Assembly (NCBI GenBank): GCA_028285035.1
Contig: JANQQF010000006.1
Span: 1 to 64,000 of the forward strand
Reading direction: 5' to 3'
DNA from: Phycisphaerae bacterium
Lineage (GTDB): Bacteria > Chloroflexota > Anaerolineae > 4572-78 > J111
Length of the DNA: 64,000 nucleotides
In this document: piece after piece, positions 33,645 to 44,374 of the stretch
How the letters are laid out: every line of letters begins with the position of its first letter
Position numbering within the stretch: the stretch's first letter is position 1
Translations under genes and position numbers: made by a program
The notes under the pieces: generated by a model
The model's input: the letters and a program-made list of their open reading frames with translations, nothing else
What the model was told of the DNA's origin: nothing
Databases searched by the model: none

Positions 33645-35630
33645 CTAGGGAGAGACAACCTCAGGGGCCGGTAAAGCTTGATCATTTAATTCAATAGCGT
33701 TAGATGGGGCTAAATTTAGAGTGAATGCAAATGTGCTGCCCTGTTGATGCTGACTTTCAACCCAGATTGTCCCACCATGCTTCTCAATAATCGACTTCGA
33801 AATCGCTAGCCCCAAGCCTGTCCCGCCAATGCTATGGCGATCATCGCTTTGTACCCGAAAAAATTTATCAAAAATAAAGGGGACATCGGTCGCAGGTATC
33901 CCCAGACCATTATCTTCCACCTTAAATAGAATTTGGTTATCGGTGACCTGCATAATTGTTGAGACTTGCCCCTTCTCAGGCGTATATTTAATCGCATTTC
34001 CAATCAAATTGGTGATAACCTGGCGTAGGCGAACCTCATCGCCAATGACAAATGCAGAGTTGGATGGGGCTAAATAAACAAGCTCCAAGGGCTTACGCCG
34101 AGCTTGCTCTTGCAATTCAGCCACAATATCCATTGTGAGTTCATTAAGATCGACAAGGCTTGTTTCAAGCTCAAAGCCAGCCTCAATTTTGCTCAGATCG
34201 AGCAGATTATCAATCAAGGCCAGCATCTTTTCTATGCCGCCGCCCATCCGATCTAGGAAGAGTTGTTGCTTATCAGTCAGGCTCCCAACCATTCCCATCA
34301 TATCGGCGTACCCTTTCAGAGAAACAAGCGGTGTTCTTAAGTCGTGTGAAACGGTCGAGACAAATTCAGACTTCACCTGATCAAGAGCCTTGAAATGGGT
34401 AATGTCCTGCATAATAATAGCCCGACCTACATCAGGTAGCGGGATCAGGGTGACCGCAAAGATATGTTCTTCCTCGGTCGAAATTTCCCCACGCCGCGTA
34501 CTGCCTTCGGGGGTTGTATCAACCAGATTTATCAAAGCCTCACTATCTATGATCGACTTGAGATGGGTGGCTTCAAATGCTCTAGTATCAAGCTTGAACA
34601 GCCGCCGGAATGCGGCGTTAGCCATAAGCATTAAATCATCTTGCTGATCGATTAATACAACAGGTTCTGCAATTTCGTTGAGGAGCGTGGTTAATTTGTT
34701 TTGCTCACTTTCAGCTTGGGTAAAGAGCCGCGCATTTTCTAGCGAAATTGCGGCATAATCAGCCAAGGTTGAAAGTAGTCGTAGATCATGGCTTGTAAAA
34801 TCACGCGCGTGGGTTCGATTATTGACGTTTAATACCCCGCGTACTTCACCTTTTAGCTTTAAGGGGACATACATCAATGAACGGACTAGATAAGCCGTTT
34901 TGATTTTTTTAATATCATCCCCGCCATAAATCAACGGCTGACCAGAGGTAATCACTTGACCGGCTAAACTATCCTCAACTTGTAGTCGAAATGAACGAGC
35001 AACCCGATCATCAATTCCCCGAGTAGCCACCATGTAAAGCTCATTTGTCTCCGAGTCAACCAAAAGCAATGACCCTTCTTCCGCGTTAGTAAGATACACA
35101 GCCGCTTCAACCAAACGCGAGAGAAGACGATCTTGGTTAAGAACCGAGGTCACTGATTTACCAATACCAAACAGCGTGTTTAATTCTCTTATTCGCTGTT
35201 CAAGCTGTTGGTTAGAAATCATTAATCGCTCAGTCAATTCATCACGCTCTTTTCGCAACCGGGCTTCAGACAAAGCCCGTTCGATTGCAGCCAGCATATC
35301 TTCAACGGAAAAGGGTTTAACAACATAATCTTTAACACCCAATCGAAACACCTGGACTGCTAATGTTTCGGAGCCATGGAAGGTCATAACAATTACCGGG
35401 ATAGAGACTTCCCGTTCATTCAGCGCTTCTAAAACCGCAATGCCATCCATTTTAGGCATACTCATATCGAGTAAAATCAGGTCTGGCTGCTCCTGAAGTG
35501 CTGTCTTTAGCCCTTCTTCACCATCAAATGCGGTAAGAGGCTGGTAGCCATTGGGCTTTAAAACATAGTCAACAACAAATTGATTATTCTCTTCAGAGTC
35601 ATCAATAACTAAAACACGCTCATTAGCCAT
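33645..35630 (-). CDS. Hybrid sensor: receiver-GAF-PAS-histidine kinase
   Basis: A 661-aa cytosolic two-component protein. Residues 1-120 are a receiver (LILLDMSMPKMDG holds the phospho-accepting Asp). A short coiled coil follows (~120-150), then GAF (~150-300), PAS (~310-420), a HisKA dimerisation domain (STVSHDLRTPLVSLKG, phospho-His) and a HATPase domain with N box (NLIGNAIKYT), G1 (VEDNGLGIP) and G2 (GGTGLGLAIS). It has no transmembrane segment. The N-terminal receiver suggests it is itself a phosphorelay target. No response regulator is adjacent; the receiver/roadblock protein at 49 kb shares an 18-bp upstream sequence. Confidence 0.93.
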   Translation of the reverse strand: MANERVLVIDDSEENNQFVVDYVLKPNGYQPLTAFDGEEGLKTALQEQPDLILLDMSMPKMDGIAVLEALNEREVSIPVIVMTFHGSETLAVQVFRLGVKDYVVKPFSVEDMLAAIERALSEARLRKERDELTERLMISNQQLEQRIRELNTLFGIGKSVTSVLNQDRLLSRLVEAAVYLTNAEEGSLLLVDSETNELYMVATRGIDDRVARSFRLQVEDSLAGQVITSGQPLIYGGDDIKKIKTAYLVRSLMYVPLKLKGEVRGVLNVNNRTHARDFTSHDLRLLSTLADYAAISLENARLFTQAESEQNKLTTLLNEIAEPVVLIDQQDDLMLMANAAFRRLFKLDTRAFEATHLKSIIDSEALINLVDTTPEGSTRRGEISTEEEHIFAVTLIPLPDVGRAIIMQDITHFKALDQVKSEFVSTVSHDLRTPLVSLKGYADMMGMVGSLTDKQQLFLDRMGGGIEKMLALIDNLLDLSKIEAGFELETSLVDLNELTMDIVAELQEQARRKPLELVYLAPSNSAFVIGDEVRLRQVITNLIGNAIKYTPEKGQVSTIMQVTDNQILFKVEDNGLGIPATDVPFIFDKFFRVQSDDRHSIGGTGLGLAISKSIIEKHGGTIWVESQHQQGSTFAFTLNLAPSNAIELNDQALPAPEVVSP

Positions 35631-36039
35631 AATAATCGCTCAACTTTTTCGTTTGCATTCTGAGTTTATCAACAGGTCAAAGTATTTTGAAGTGGGTCGG
35701 ATATCAACAAGTTAATTTATGTTTTACAAAAGAGAGTACAAGATTGAAGAATAGGATTGTGTCCAAAAAATAAACATAAGTTATTTCTTGGAAAAGCCTA
35801 AAGTCTACCAAATTTTACCACGGCCTACCATCGGGCAAAATAGGAATTTAGTGGTACTAGTATTTCCCTTACCTTAATTTATACCTGTTTTGCTAGACAT
35901 AAAGCATTCGGACTAATACCCTAATGGATTTATTCATCATCAATTAAGAAAGCTTCTGTACTAATGGCACTGCTTTCTTGAGTGTAACACTTAGGCTATA
36001 ATATCATAAATCTTTTAACCTCCTGGAAGACCGAGGCCT
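35631..36039. other. Divergent intergenic region (409 bp)
   Basis: No gene recognised. It contains an 18-bp sequence (TTATTTCTTGGAAAAGCC, 35781-35798) that recurs exactly upstream of the receiver/roadblock gene, a hairpin AAGAAAGC/GCTTTCTT (35946-35953/35972-35979), a small palindrome AGTGTAACACT (about 35980-35990) and a good -10 box TATAAT (35997-36002) 38 bp before the glycosyltransferase start. The -35 region is poor, suggesting activator dependence. Confidence 0.45.
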
Positions 36040-36987
36040 ATGACACAAATTCGATATTCTATTATTGCCCCTTGTTATAATGAAGAAGGTAATTTAAGCG
36101 AGCTTTACGAACAAATTAAAAATACGCTAGATCAAACAAATGAAGCTTGGGAGTTAGTCCTGATCAATGATGGCAGCCAAGATCAAACGGGCAGAGTTAT
36201 ACGCGAGTTACATCAACAAGATGGACGAGTTCATTATATTGATTTTGCCCGTAATTTTGGGCACCAGATCGCCGTAACAGCTGGTATGGATCACGCCCAA
36301 GGGGATGCCGTCATTTTAATTGATGCAGATTTGCAAGATCCCCCTGAGTTAATCTTAGAAATGATCCAAAAGTGGAAAGAAGGGTTTGAGGTAATTTATG
36401 CGGTCCGAACTGATCGAGAAGGAGAGTCCTGGTTCAAACTGGTAACCGCAAAATTATTCTATCGAATTATTTATCGTATTACAGATGTTAACATTCCCCT
36501 GGACACTGGCGATTTCCGTCTGATGGATAGAAAAGTGGTTGATACGATGAAAGCGATGAAGGAAAGGCATCGTTTTATTCGAGGAATGACAAGTTGGGTG
36601 GGCTTTAAGCAGACTGGGGTTGAATATATTCGGCGAGAACGTTTTGCCGGAGAAACAAAATATCCCATTCGCAAAATGATAAAATTTGCTTGGGATGCGG
36701 TGACTGGCTTTAGTTACTTTCCTCTACAGCTTGCTATGTATCTTGGCTTTATCATTGCTTCGCTTAGTAGCATTTTCATCATATTTGTGATCATTGCCCG
36801 CTTATCTGGCTATCACGCCTTTGCTGGGCAGGCTACTACGTTGGTGATGGTGCTTTTTCTCGGCGGCATTCAATTAATTTCACTGGGCGTTATTGGCGAG
36901 TATCTAGGCCGAATATATGACGAAGTTAAAGCCCGCCCATTGTATGTGGTCAATGAGACAGCTGGCTTTGAACCTAAAACGCAATAG
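36040..36987 (+). CDS. Membrane glycosyltransferase family 2 (GtrB/DPM1-like)
   Basis: A 315-aa GT2 enzyme of the polyprenyl-phosphate sugar transferase type. The catalytic domain (1-230) has SIIAPCYNEEGNL, DADLQDPPE (metal-binding DxD) and RDTGDFRL-like LDTGDFRLMD. Two transmembrane helices lie at ~235-260 and ~270-295. Such enzymes load a sugar onto undecaprenyl phosphate for O-antigen or protein glycosylation. It is followed 20 bp later by a dehydrogenase gene, probably co-transcribed. Confidence 0.9.
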   Translation: MTQIRYSIIAPCYNEEGNLSELYEQIKNTLDQTNEAWELVLINDGSQDQTGRVIRELHQQDGRVHYIDFARNFGHQIAVTAGMDHAQGDAVILIDADLQDPPELILEMIQKWKEGFEVIYAVRTDREGESWFKLVTAKLFYRIIYRITDVNIPLDTGDFRLMDRKVVDTMKAMKERHRFIRGMTSWVGFKQTGVEYIRRERFAGETKYPIRKMIKFAWDAVTGFSYFPLQLAMYLGFIIASLSSIFIIFVIIARLSGYHAFAGQATTLVMVLFLGGIQLISLGVIGEYLGRIYDEVKARPLYVVNETAGFEPKTQ

Positions 36988-37007
36988 ACTGATATAAGGA
37001 GTATTTT

Positions 37008-37910
37008 ATGAAGTTGGGATACATTGGATTGGGAACCATGGGAGGGCCGATGGCTGTTAACTTAGTCAAGGCTGGGTTTGATGTAACGGTTTTTGACCTT
37101 GACTCGACCAAGGTAGACATATTAGCCCAACAAGGAGCGATAGCCGCCAAATCGGGGGAGGAAGTCGCACAACAGGTTGATATCTTATTTACCTCTCTAC
37201 CTGGGCCTCGGCAATCGAATGCAGCAATGCCAAGTCTCCTCGATGCATTATCACCAGGAACCATTTGGGTTGATCTGACAACAAATGATCGAGAACTTAT
37301 TCTGGAATTAGCCAATCAGGCCACCGAAAAAAATATCTCTATTGTTGAATCCCCCGTAACAGGTGCAGTGGATGGGGCACGATTGGGAAAATTAACGCTT
37401 TTTGTAGCTGGAGATGAGGCAGTCATTAAGAAGGTACGCCCTTATTTGGAAGTGATGGGACGTATCATTGTCTGTGGACCTTTGGGTACAGGAAATGTAG
37501 TCAAATTAATTACCAACCAAATCTGGTTTATCAATGCTGCGGCAATTGGTGAGGGACTGGCTTTAGGCAAGAAATCGGGAGTTGACCTTCTCGTTTTATG
37601 GGATGCCCTAAAGAACAGTGTCGGAGATACATTTGTTTGTCGTCATGATGTGCCCTCAATCTTTGCTGGTCATTATGATCCCTCATTTAGCTTAGATTTA
37701 TGCTGTAAGGATCTCGATTTACTCGCAGACTTAGGCAATAAGACTGAGACAAAAATGGATTTAACGTTACTAGCCCAACAAAAATTTGAAGAAGCTCGGG
37801 AAACATTTGGTGGGCAGGCAGGAGAACTCCACGTCTGCAAACTGGTTGAGGATGCGAGTGGAATTGATTTGCGGGTGGAGGGTGACTGGCCTAAACATTG
37901 GGAGGCCTAA
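37008..37910 (+). CDS. 3-hydroxyisobutyrate dehydrogenase family oxidoreductase
   Basis: A 300-aa beta-hydroxyacid dehydrogenase. N-terminal Rossmann motif GLGTMGGPMAVNLVKAG, substrate loop SPVTGAVDGARLGKLT, catalytic Lys in GNVVKLITNQI and the C-terminal helical domain (ending around DLRVEGDW) are present. Substrates in this family include 3-hydroxyisobutyrate, tartronate semialdehyde and succinic semialdehyde. GGAG precedes ATG 37008. Its 3' end overlaps the convergent TrpF-like gene by four bases. Confidence 0.88.
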   Translation: MKLGYIGLGTMGGPMAVNLVKAGFDVTVFDLDSTKVDILAQQGAIAAKSGEEVAQQVDILFTSLPGPRQSNAAMPSLLDALSPGTIWVDLTTNDRELILELANQATEKNISIVESPVTGAVDGARLGKLTLFVAGDEAVIKKVRPYLEVMGRIIVCGPLGTGNVVKLITNQIWFINAAAIGEGLALGKKSGVDLLVLWDALKNSVGDTFVCRHDVPSIFAGHYDPSFSLDLCCKDLDLLADLGNKTETKMDLTLLAQQKFEEARETFGGQAGELHVCKLVEDASGIDLRVEGDWPKHWEA

Positions 37911-38587
37911 ATATGTTGCGTATGGGCCTGTTGTGCATTTTTCACAAATGCCTCAATTTTTACTAAATCCTTCTTAAAGCCACCTTGAGCAAAAACTTGG
38001 TTGGTATGTGTCAGAGAGTCCACCCCCCAAGGCTGTACAACTCGTGCTGCCTCGACTACGTTGTTTGGCGCAAGACCACCAGCCAAAATAACAGGAACAT
38101 TCACTTGACGAACAATTTCGCGACTAATCGCCCAGTCATGTATTTCGCCTGAGGCTCCTATGCCATTAATATCAGGCGCTTGAGTATCCAAAATAATATA
38201 CTCAGCAACGTCCTGATAAGCTAAAGCCATTTCAATAGCTTGTGGTCCTGCTACGCTGACCGCTTGCATGATTGGCAATCCAGGTAGATGATCTCGTAGC
38301 GTTTGAACATCAGTCGGCGAAACGGTTCCTTCCAAAGCACATAAATGTAATATATCTGGTTGTACTGCTGCAACCATATCTACTATTGGTTTTAACTCTG
38401 TTTCTACAGATAAGGCTATACTTTTTACGTGTTTTGGAATTCCATCTACAATAGCACGTGCTGTTGAAAAATCAATCTCCCCAGGTAGTCCGCAATTACT
38501 GGGAGTAATGCCTAGGTGATCTACCCCCAATTCAGCCACGGCGATAGCTTCCTCAAGCGTTTGCATTGTATATATTTGAACTTTCAA
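37907..38587 (-). CDS. TrpF-like (phosphoribosylanthranilate isomerase fold) protein without catalytic Cys
   Basis: A 226-aa TIM-barrel protein similar to phosphoribosylanthranilate isomerase. The start MKVQIYTMQTLEEA aligns with the TrpF motif KICG, with Tyr6 where the catalytic base Cys belongs. The later segments IILDTQAPD (acid Asp), ASGEIHDW and ILAGGLAPNNV (phosphate binding) are retained. No other trp genes are present. It probably isomerises or binds a different phosphosugar, or has lost activity. The single gene overlaps its convergent neighbour by four bases. Confidence 0.72.
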   Translation of the reverse strand: MKVQIYTMQTLEEAIAVAELGVDHLGITPSNCGLPGEIDFSTARAIVDGIPKHVKSIALSVETELKPIVDMVAAVQPDILHLCALEGTVSPTDVQTLRDHLPGLPIMQAVSVAGPQAIEMALAYQDVAEYIILDTQAPDINGIGASGEIHDWAISREIVRQVNVPVILAGGLAPNNVVEAARVVQPWGVDSLTHTNQVFAQGGFKKDLVKIEAFVKNAQQAHTQHI

Positions 38588-38661
38588 TCACTTGCCCTTT
38601 ATTTGTTTGATTTCAATATTTATTGCCAATCGCACAACTATTTCAACCTCGTATTAAGCAT

Positions 38662-38689
38662 TTGCGACCCGATATAGTTAGATTATAAT
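38662..38689 (+). promoter_or_regulatory. Promoter with short leader upstream of the glycosyltransferase
   Basis: TTGCGA (38662-38667), 16-bp spacer, perfect TATAAT (38684-38689). Transcripts would run into the hairpin at 38732-38758 about 35 bases later. Confidence 0.65.
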
Positions 38690-38731
38690 AGTAACTGTTC
38701 GAATTGATAAATATTAAAGTGAACTTAACTA

Positions 38732-38765
38732 TAAGGGCGACCGCTATGGACGCCCTTAATTTTTG
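38732..38765 (+). terminator. Leader terminator or attenuator hairpin
   Basis: TAAGGGCG (38732-38739) pairs with CGCCCTTA (38751-38758), followed by ATTTTTG. It lies between a good promoter and the glycosyltransferase start codon (38809), with no gene between, so it could attenuate the gene or end a very short RNA. Confidence 0.7.
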
Positions 38766-38808
38766 AAATATACCTGTACCAAAATCAGTTAATTGTAAGA
38801 GGTTTTCC

Positions 38809-39501
38809 ATGAAAGTTTCTATAGTTATGCCGTGTTATAATGAGGAGAATACAATTGAGCAAATTGTTGACACGGTGTTAAATGTTGCCTTAAATATTGA
38901 TCGTGAGCTTATTATTGTTGATGATTATTCTAAAGACAAGACGAGAGAATACCTAAAGAATTTAAGTGACCAAGATAATATCAAAGTTGTATTTCATGAA
39001 AAAAATCAAGGCAAAGGGGCAGCGTTACGTACCGGATTCGCCCACGCGACAGGGGACATAATTATTATTCAGGATGCCGATTTAGAATATGATCCAGAAG
39101 AATATCCAAAGTTATTGAAACCTATATTAGATAATAAAGCAGATGTTGTATATGGCTCTCGGTTTATTGGTGGCGAATCTCATCGTGTTTTGTATTTTTG
39201 GCATTCAGTTGGCAACCGATTTCTAACTTTTATGTCAAACATGTTTACGAATCTTAATCTAACTGATATGGAAGTATGCTACAAGGTATTTAAACGTGAG
39301 ATTCTAGATAACATAGAAATTACCGAAGATCGGTTTGGTTTTGAGCCAGAGTTTACGGCTAAGATTGCTCGTTTAAATTGTAGCATATATGAAGTTGGTA
39401 TTTCTTATTACGGCCGAACATATGAGGAAGGGAAAAAGATTAATTGGAAAGATGGCGTACGAGCAATTTATGTTATCCTAAAATACGGTTTATTTAGATG
39501 A
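38809..39501 (+). CDS. Glycosyltransferase family 2 (soluble, DPM1-like)
   Basis: A 230-aa GT2 enzyme without C-terminal membrane helices. Motifs are SIVMPCYNEENTI, IVDDYSKDKT, QDADLEYDPEEYP (DxD region) and a C-terminal SYYGRTYEEGKKINWKDG that is typical of dolichyl/undecaprenyl-phosphate mannosyl- or glucosyltransferases. It is preceded by a leader with a terminator-like hairpin and followed by rex after ~100 bp with its own promoter. The sequence is clearly AT-richer than the catabolic genes. Confidence 0.88.
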   Translation: MKVSIVMPCYNEENTIEQIVDTVLNVALNIDRELIIVDDYSKDKTREYLKNLSDQDNIKVVFHEKNQGKGAALRTGFAHATGDIIIIQDADLEYDPEEYPKLLKPILDNKADVVYGSRFIGGESHRVLYFWHSVGNRFLTFMSNMFTNLNLTDMEVCYKVFKREILDNIEITEDRFGFEPEFTAKIARLNCSIYEVGISYYGRTYEEGKKINWKDGVRAIYVILKYGLFR

Positions 39502-39516
39502 TCATTCAAAAATTGG

Positions 39517-39545
39517 TTGCCGATTCAAACTATCTGTGGTAACAT
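39517..39545 (+). promoter_or_regulatory. Candidate rex promoter
   Basis: TTGCCG (39517-39522), 17-bp spacer, TAACAT (39540-39545), 56 bp before the rex start. No Rex-type palindrome was seen here, so autoregulation is not evident. Confidence 0.5.
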
Positions 39546-39601
39546 AGTTCTGCTTTTCACGAGTTGAAGATAAGACCATTTTTGGCAAGGAGTAGCCAAC
39601 T

Positions 39602-40225
39602 ATGCCCTCAACAGCCAGTGAAGTCCCAGATATTGTCATTGGCAGACTACCAATCTATTTGCGAGCCCTCAATTTACTTCATGATGAAGGCCATGAGTTT
39701 ACATCATCACAAGAATTAGGACAGCGTTTAGGTATTGGTTCCGCTCAGATTCGGAAAGATTTATCCTTTTTTGGTGAATTTGGTAAGCAAGGAACTGGAT
39801 ATGAAATAAAGTATTTGAGGGATCAAATCTCACAAATCCTCAACGTTGATCGGGATTGGGCGGTTGCGTTAATTGGGTATGGTGCCTTAGGTCAAGCGAT
39901 TGCTAAATATGGTGGATTTGCCAGTAAACGATTTCATATTGAAGCGGTATTTGATAATGATGCCAATAAAATTGGTCAGACAATTGGGGGGAAGTTAGTG
40001 CAGGATATTGGTGTCATGAAAGAACAGATCGCTAGACACCAGATGAAAATTGCTGTACTAGCAACCCCGGCCAGTGTTGCCCAAAATGTCAGTGATCAGC
40101 TCATTGAAGCGGGTGTTCGAGCAATTCTAAATTATGCTCCTATCACTCTAAATGTTCCAGACTATGTACAGGTTCAATATATTGATCCAGTTATGCACCT
40201 ACAAAGAATGACCTACTATCTGTAA
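39602..40225 (+). CDS. rex: Redox-sensing transcriptional repressor Rex
   Basis: A 207-aa Rex protein, which senses the NADH/NAD+ ratio and represses respiration and fermentation genes when NADH is high. N-terminal winged helix (LPIYLRALNLL, SSQELGQRLGIGSAQIRKDLS, GEFGKQGTGY) and C-terminal Rossmann domain (VALIGYGALGQAI, then FDNDANKIG). NYAPITLNVP near the end is characteristic. An AAGGAG site precedes ATG 39602. It ends in a bidirectional terminator. A Rex-like operator lies upstream of the atp operon in this window. Confidence 0.95.
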   Translation: MPSTASEVPDIVIGRLPIYLRALNLLHDEGHEFTSSQELGQRLGIGSAQIRKDLSFFGEFGKQGTGYEIKYLRDQISQILNVDRDWAVALIGYGALGQAIAKYGGFASKRFHIEAVFDNDANKIGQTIGGKLVQDIGVMKEQIARHQMKIAVLATPASVAQNVSDQLIEAGVRAILNYAPITLNVPDYVQVQYIDPVMHLQRMTYYL

Positions 40226-40253
40226 ACTTCTAACTACTGAAGAATTTAAAAGC

Positions 40254-40283
40254 AAAAAGCAGCCTTTTGCCGGCTGCTTTTTT
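40254..40283. terminator. Bidirectional terminator between rex and mreB
   Basis: AAAAAGCAGCC (40254-40264) pairs with GGCTGCTTTTT (40272-40282) around a seven-base loop, with T-runs on both strands. It serves the convergent rex and mreB genes. Confidence 0.92.
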
Positions 40284-40301
40284 GATGATAATTCAGAAAA
40301 C

Positions 40302-41315
40302 TTAGTAGCTGTAAGTGGGGGAAGCAGCTCGCTCCAGTGCTTCGCGAATATCTAAACCAATGCCAGCGCCTAATGCTACACAGGCTTCAGGATTGTCTGC
40401 CACATAACAAGGAACACCAATTTGCTGTGTCAGCATTTGATCCAGGTTACGTAGCAATGCGCCGCCTCCAGTCAAAACTACCCCTCGGTCAATAATGTCC
40501 GAGGCCAATTCAGGCGGTGTTTTTTCAAGAACACTTTTCGCAACACCACTTATTGCAGATAGAGGTTCTGACATTGCTTCAGTTACTTCATCAGAGGTAA
40601 TCGTAATAGGTCGAGGTAAACCAGCCACCTGGTCACGGCCCTTCACTTCCATTGACAATGGTTCCTCTAAACGAACAGCACTGCCAATCTTAAGCTTTAC
40701 CTCCTCTGCTGTTTGCTCCCCAATGACTAAATTATGCTTACGCCGGATATAGTTGATGATTGACTCGTCCAACTTCATTCCAGCTACACGAACAGAGTCG
40801 CTTGTAACAATCCCATTTAAGGAAATCACTGCCGCTTCACTGGTTCCGCCGCCAATATCCACAACCATATTGCCAGTTGGAGTCTCAATCGGCATTCCAG
40901 CACCTATGGCAGCAGCCAGGGGTTCAGGGATGGTATGGGCTGGTTTGCGAGCTGCTGTTCGAGCAGCATCCTCAACCGCTCGCCGTTCAACACTAGTAAT
41001 CCCGACTGGTGTACTAATCATAATTTCGGGAGAAAACAGACGAAACCGACCGACAAGGCGATTGATATAAAATTCAAGCATCTTTTCAGTGACATAATAG
41101 TCAGCAATAACACCATTGCGTAAAGGACGTTTAATCTCAATAGCCTCAGGAACACGTCCCAGCATCGATTGTGCTTCTTCGCCAATTGCCACAATTCGAT
41201 CTTCGTTTTGAGAAATTGCTACAATAGATGGCTCTTGTAGAACAATCCCTCGTCCTTTTATATAAATTAGAATGCTATAAGTTCCTAGGTCAATGCCTAT
41301 TTTCTTTTCAAACAT
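40302..41315 (-). CDS. mreB: Rod-shape-determining actin homologue MreB
   Basis: A 337-aa MreB/Mbl protein that forms membrane-bound filaments guiding peptidoglycan synthesis. Actin-fold motifs are present: phosphate 1 ([12 protein letters not shown]), connect 1, phosphate 2 ([17 protein letters not shown]), adenosine ([15 protein letters not shown]) and connect 2. No mreC/mreD genes follow. It lies downstream of the atp operon but is separated by a terminator, so it has its own promoter. There is no strong ribosome-binding site before ATG 41315. Confidence 0.94.
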   Translation of the reverse strand: MFEKKIGIDLGTYSILIYIKGRGIVLQEPSIVAISQNEDRIVAIGEEAQSMLGRVPEAIEIKRPLRNGVIADYYVTEKMLEFYINRLVGRFRLFSPEIMISTPVGITSVERRAVEDAARTAARKPAHTIPEPLAAAIGAGMPIETPTGNMVVDIGGGTSEAAVISLNGIVTSDSVRVAGMKLDESIINYIRRKHNLVIGEQTAEEVKLKIGSAVRLEEPLSMEVKGRDQVAGLPRPITITSDEVTEAMSEPLSAISGVAKSVLEKTPPELASDIIDRGVVLTGGGALLRNLDQMLTQQIGVPCYVADNPEACVALGAGIGLDIREALERAASPTYSY

Positions 41316-41403
41316 AAATCATCGATTTACCAAAGCTTTTTAATTTTATGAGATTAGCCTTATAGAATAAGGCTAACTCTGTGATTGTAACCCAAACCCA
41401 TTA

Positions 41404-41430
41404 TTGTGCAAAACTTTTATGTCTGCACAA
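41404..41430. promoter_or_regulatory. Inverted repeat upstream of mreB
   Basis: TTGTGCA (41404-41410) and TGCACAA (41424-41430) are perfect inverted repeats separated by 13 bases. The spacing is too wide for a Rex site. It lies ~90 bp upstream of the mreB start and beside the atp terminator. It may be an operator or a stem; low certainty. Confidence 0.4.
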
Positions 41431-41431
41431 C

Positions 41432-41467
41432 AAAAAACCAGAAGTCACAATAGTAACTTCTGGTTTT
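41432..41467 (-). terminator. Terminator of the atp operon
   Basis: AAACCAGAAGT (41435-41445) pairs with ACTTCTGGTTT (41456-41466), loop of ten. On the minus strand it is followed by a T-run (complement of 41432-41437), 27 bp after the atpC stop codon. Confidence 0.9.
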
Positions 41468-41493
41468 GACGTTTATCAATTCAAATAGCAGGC

Positions 41494-41949
41494 TTATTCT
41501 GCTGAACTCCGAATGCTAGGACCACCACCACCTCGTTGCTTACGACGACGTCCGACCTTAAGCTGAACCGCTGAACGACGTAAGGCAACTTCAGCCGCAG
41601 CGAATTCGATCTCATCATCACGTGGGATAGTTTTCAGCGCTTCCTCAGCTCGCTGACGAGCCGCCTCAGCCGCCTCAAGATCAATCTCATCAACATGATC
41701 AGCAGCATCTGCCAGAATAATCACTTGATCGGGGCGAACTTCCATAAAGCCACCACCAATTGCTAAGTATTGATCTTCCTGACCATCACGCTTGATTTTT
41801 AATTCACCAAAACCAAGTGCGGTCAGTAGAGGCGTGTGACGAGGCAAAATCCCTAACACACCATCAATACCTGGGGCAACAACCATATTGACATGATCAT
41901 CAAATATCTTTCGTTCAATGGTCACAATTTCAAGATGTAACGTAGACAT
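41494..41949 (-). CDS. atpC: F1F0 ATP synthase subunit epsilon
   Basis: A 151-aa subunit of the central stalk that can inhibit ATP hydrolysis. The N-terminal beta-sandwich contains HLEIVTIER and GVLGILPRHTPLLTALGFGEL; the C-terminal two-helix part holds EAARQRAEEAL. The last ~20 residues (KVGRRRKQRGGGGP...) are a basic, Gly-rich extension beyond the usual end. Eight bases separate it from atpD, and it is the last gene of the operon. Confidence 0.95.
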   Translation of the reverse strand: MSTLHLEIVTIERKIFDDHVNMVVAPGIDGVLGILPRHTPLLTALGFGELKIKRDGQEDQYLAIGGGFMEVRPDQVIILADAADHVDEIDLEAAEAARQRAEEALKTIPRDDEIEFAAAEVALRRSAVQLKVGRRRKQRGGGGPSIRSSAE

Positions 41950-41957
41950 CGAAAACC

Positions 41958-43361
<1,404 letters not shown>

Positions 43362-43430
43362 TCAATCCTCCTAAAGGGTATCTCGATATAAAATCACTTT
43401 AAAAAGTGTTACTTTCAAACTTGACTAGAT

Positions 43431-44348
43431 CTACTTAGATGCTTGAGCCAGTGCTTCTGCACCACCCACAATATCAAGTATCTCCTTGGTAATCGCGTCC
43501 TGACGAATTTTGTTGTATGTCAGGGTTAAATCACCAATCAATTCTTTCGCGTTCTCTGTTGCATTACGCATTGCAACCATCCGGGCAGACTCTTCACTAG
43601 CTCGAGCTTCTAAAATTGCTTGATAAATCTGCAATTCTGTGAAACTGGGCAATAACGAGTCCAATAAAGCATTAGGATCCGGCTCATAAAGATATTCTGT
43701 CGTCCTAACAGCTTCATCCGAGCGTAAATATTCGCTCATAACCTTGCTTTCTACATCGCCAGGTTTAATCGGTAATAATAAACGAACCGTTGGATCCTGG
43801 GTTAAGGTGTTAATGAAATCGGTATAGGCTAAGTACACTTCATCAAATTCACCATCCAGAAAACCATCGATTGCCAGACGAGAAATAGGTGTAATATCTC
43901 GTGTTGATGGCAGAGCAGGTAGATCAGAAAATTCAGCTACAATTTTACGTTGGAAGCGGGCCATAAAGTCACGCCCCTTACGTCCAACCGTAATCAGATG
44001 AGCATCTTCTTGATCGTTATCCCGCATAAATTGGGTAGCTTTACGAATAATATTACTATTGTAAGCACCAGCTAACCCTTTATCAGCAGTAATCAGAATA
44101 ATGCCAACTGTCTTCACCTCATCCCGTTGCGTTAGAAGTGGGTGCAGTTGCTGAACATTCCCAATTTGGGAAGAAACATGGGTCAACATTTCCCAAGCCT
44201 TGGCTGCATAAGGTCGTGAAGCTAAAGCACGTTCCTGAGCTCGGCGCATACGAGAGGCCGCAACCATCTGCATCGCTCGAGTCACCTGGGAAATATTCTT
44301 TACACTTTTAATACGTCGTTTAATTTCGCGGATAGAAGCCACGGCCAC
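43431..44348 (-). CDS. atpG: F1F0 ATP synthase subunit gamma
   Basis: A 305-aa rotary shaft subunit. The N-terminal coiled coil has IREIKRRIKSVKNISQVTRAM and the C-terminal helix has EESARMVAMRNATENAKELI, both typical. A stable hairpin lies in the 69-bp gap between atpA and this gene. Confidence 0.96.
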   Translation of the reverse strand: MAVASIREIKRRIKSVKNISQVTRAMQMVAASRMRRAQERALASRPYAAKAWEMLTHVSSQIGNVQQLHPLLTQRDEVKTVGIILITADKGLAGAYNSNIIRKATQFMRDNDQEDAHLITVGRKGRDFMARFQRKIVAEFSDLPALPSTRDITPISRLAIDGFLDGEFDEVYLAYTDFINTLTQDPTVRLLLPIKPGDVESKVMSEYLRSDEAVRTTEYLYEPDPNALLDSLLPSFTELQIYQAILEARASEESARMVAMRNATENAKELIGDLTLTYNKIRQDAITKEILDIVGGAEALAQASK

Positions 44349-44374
44349 ATCCTACTTAGAATTTTAGTAAATGA

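Noticed and set aside
41404..41430. Rex operator upstream of mreB
   Set aside because: The TTGTGCA/TGCACAA arms are 13 bases apart, much wider than a Rex site, so it was listed only as a generic inverted repeat.
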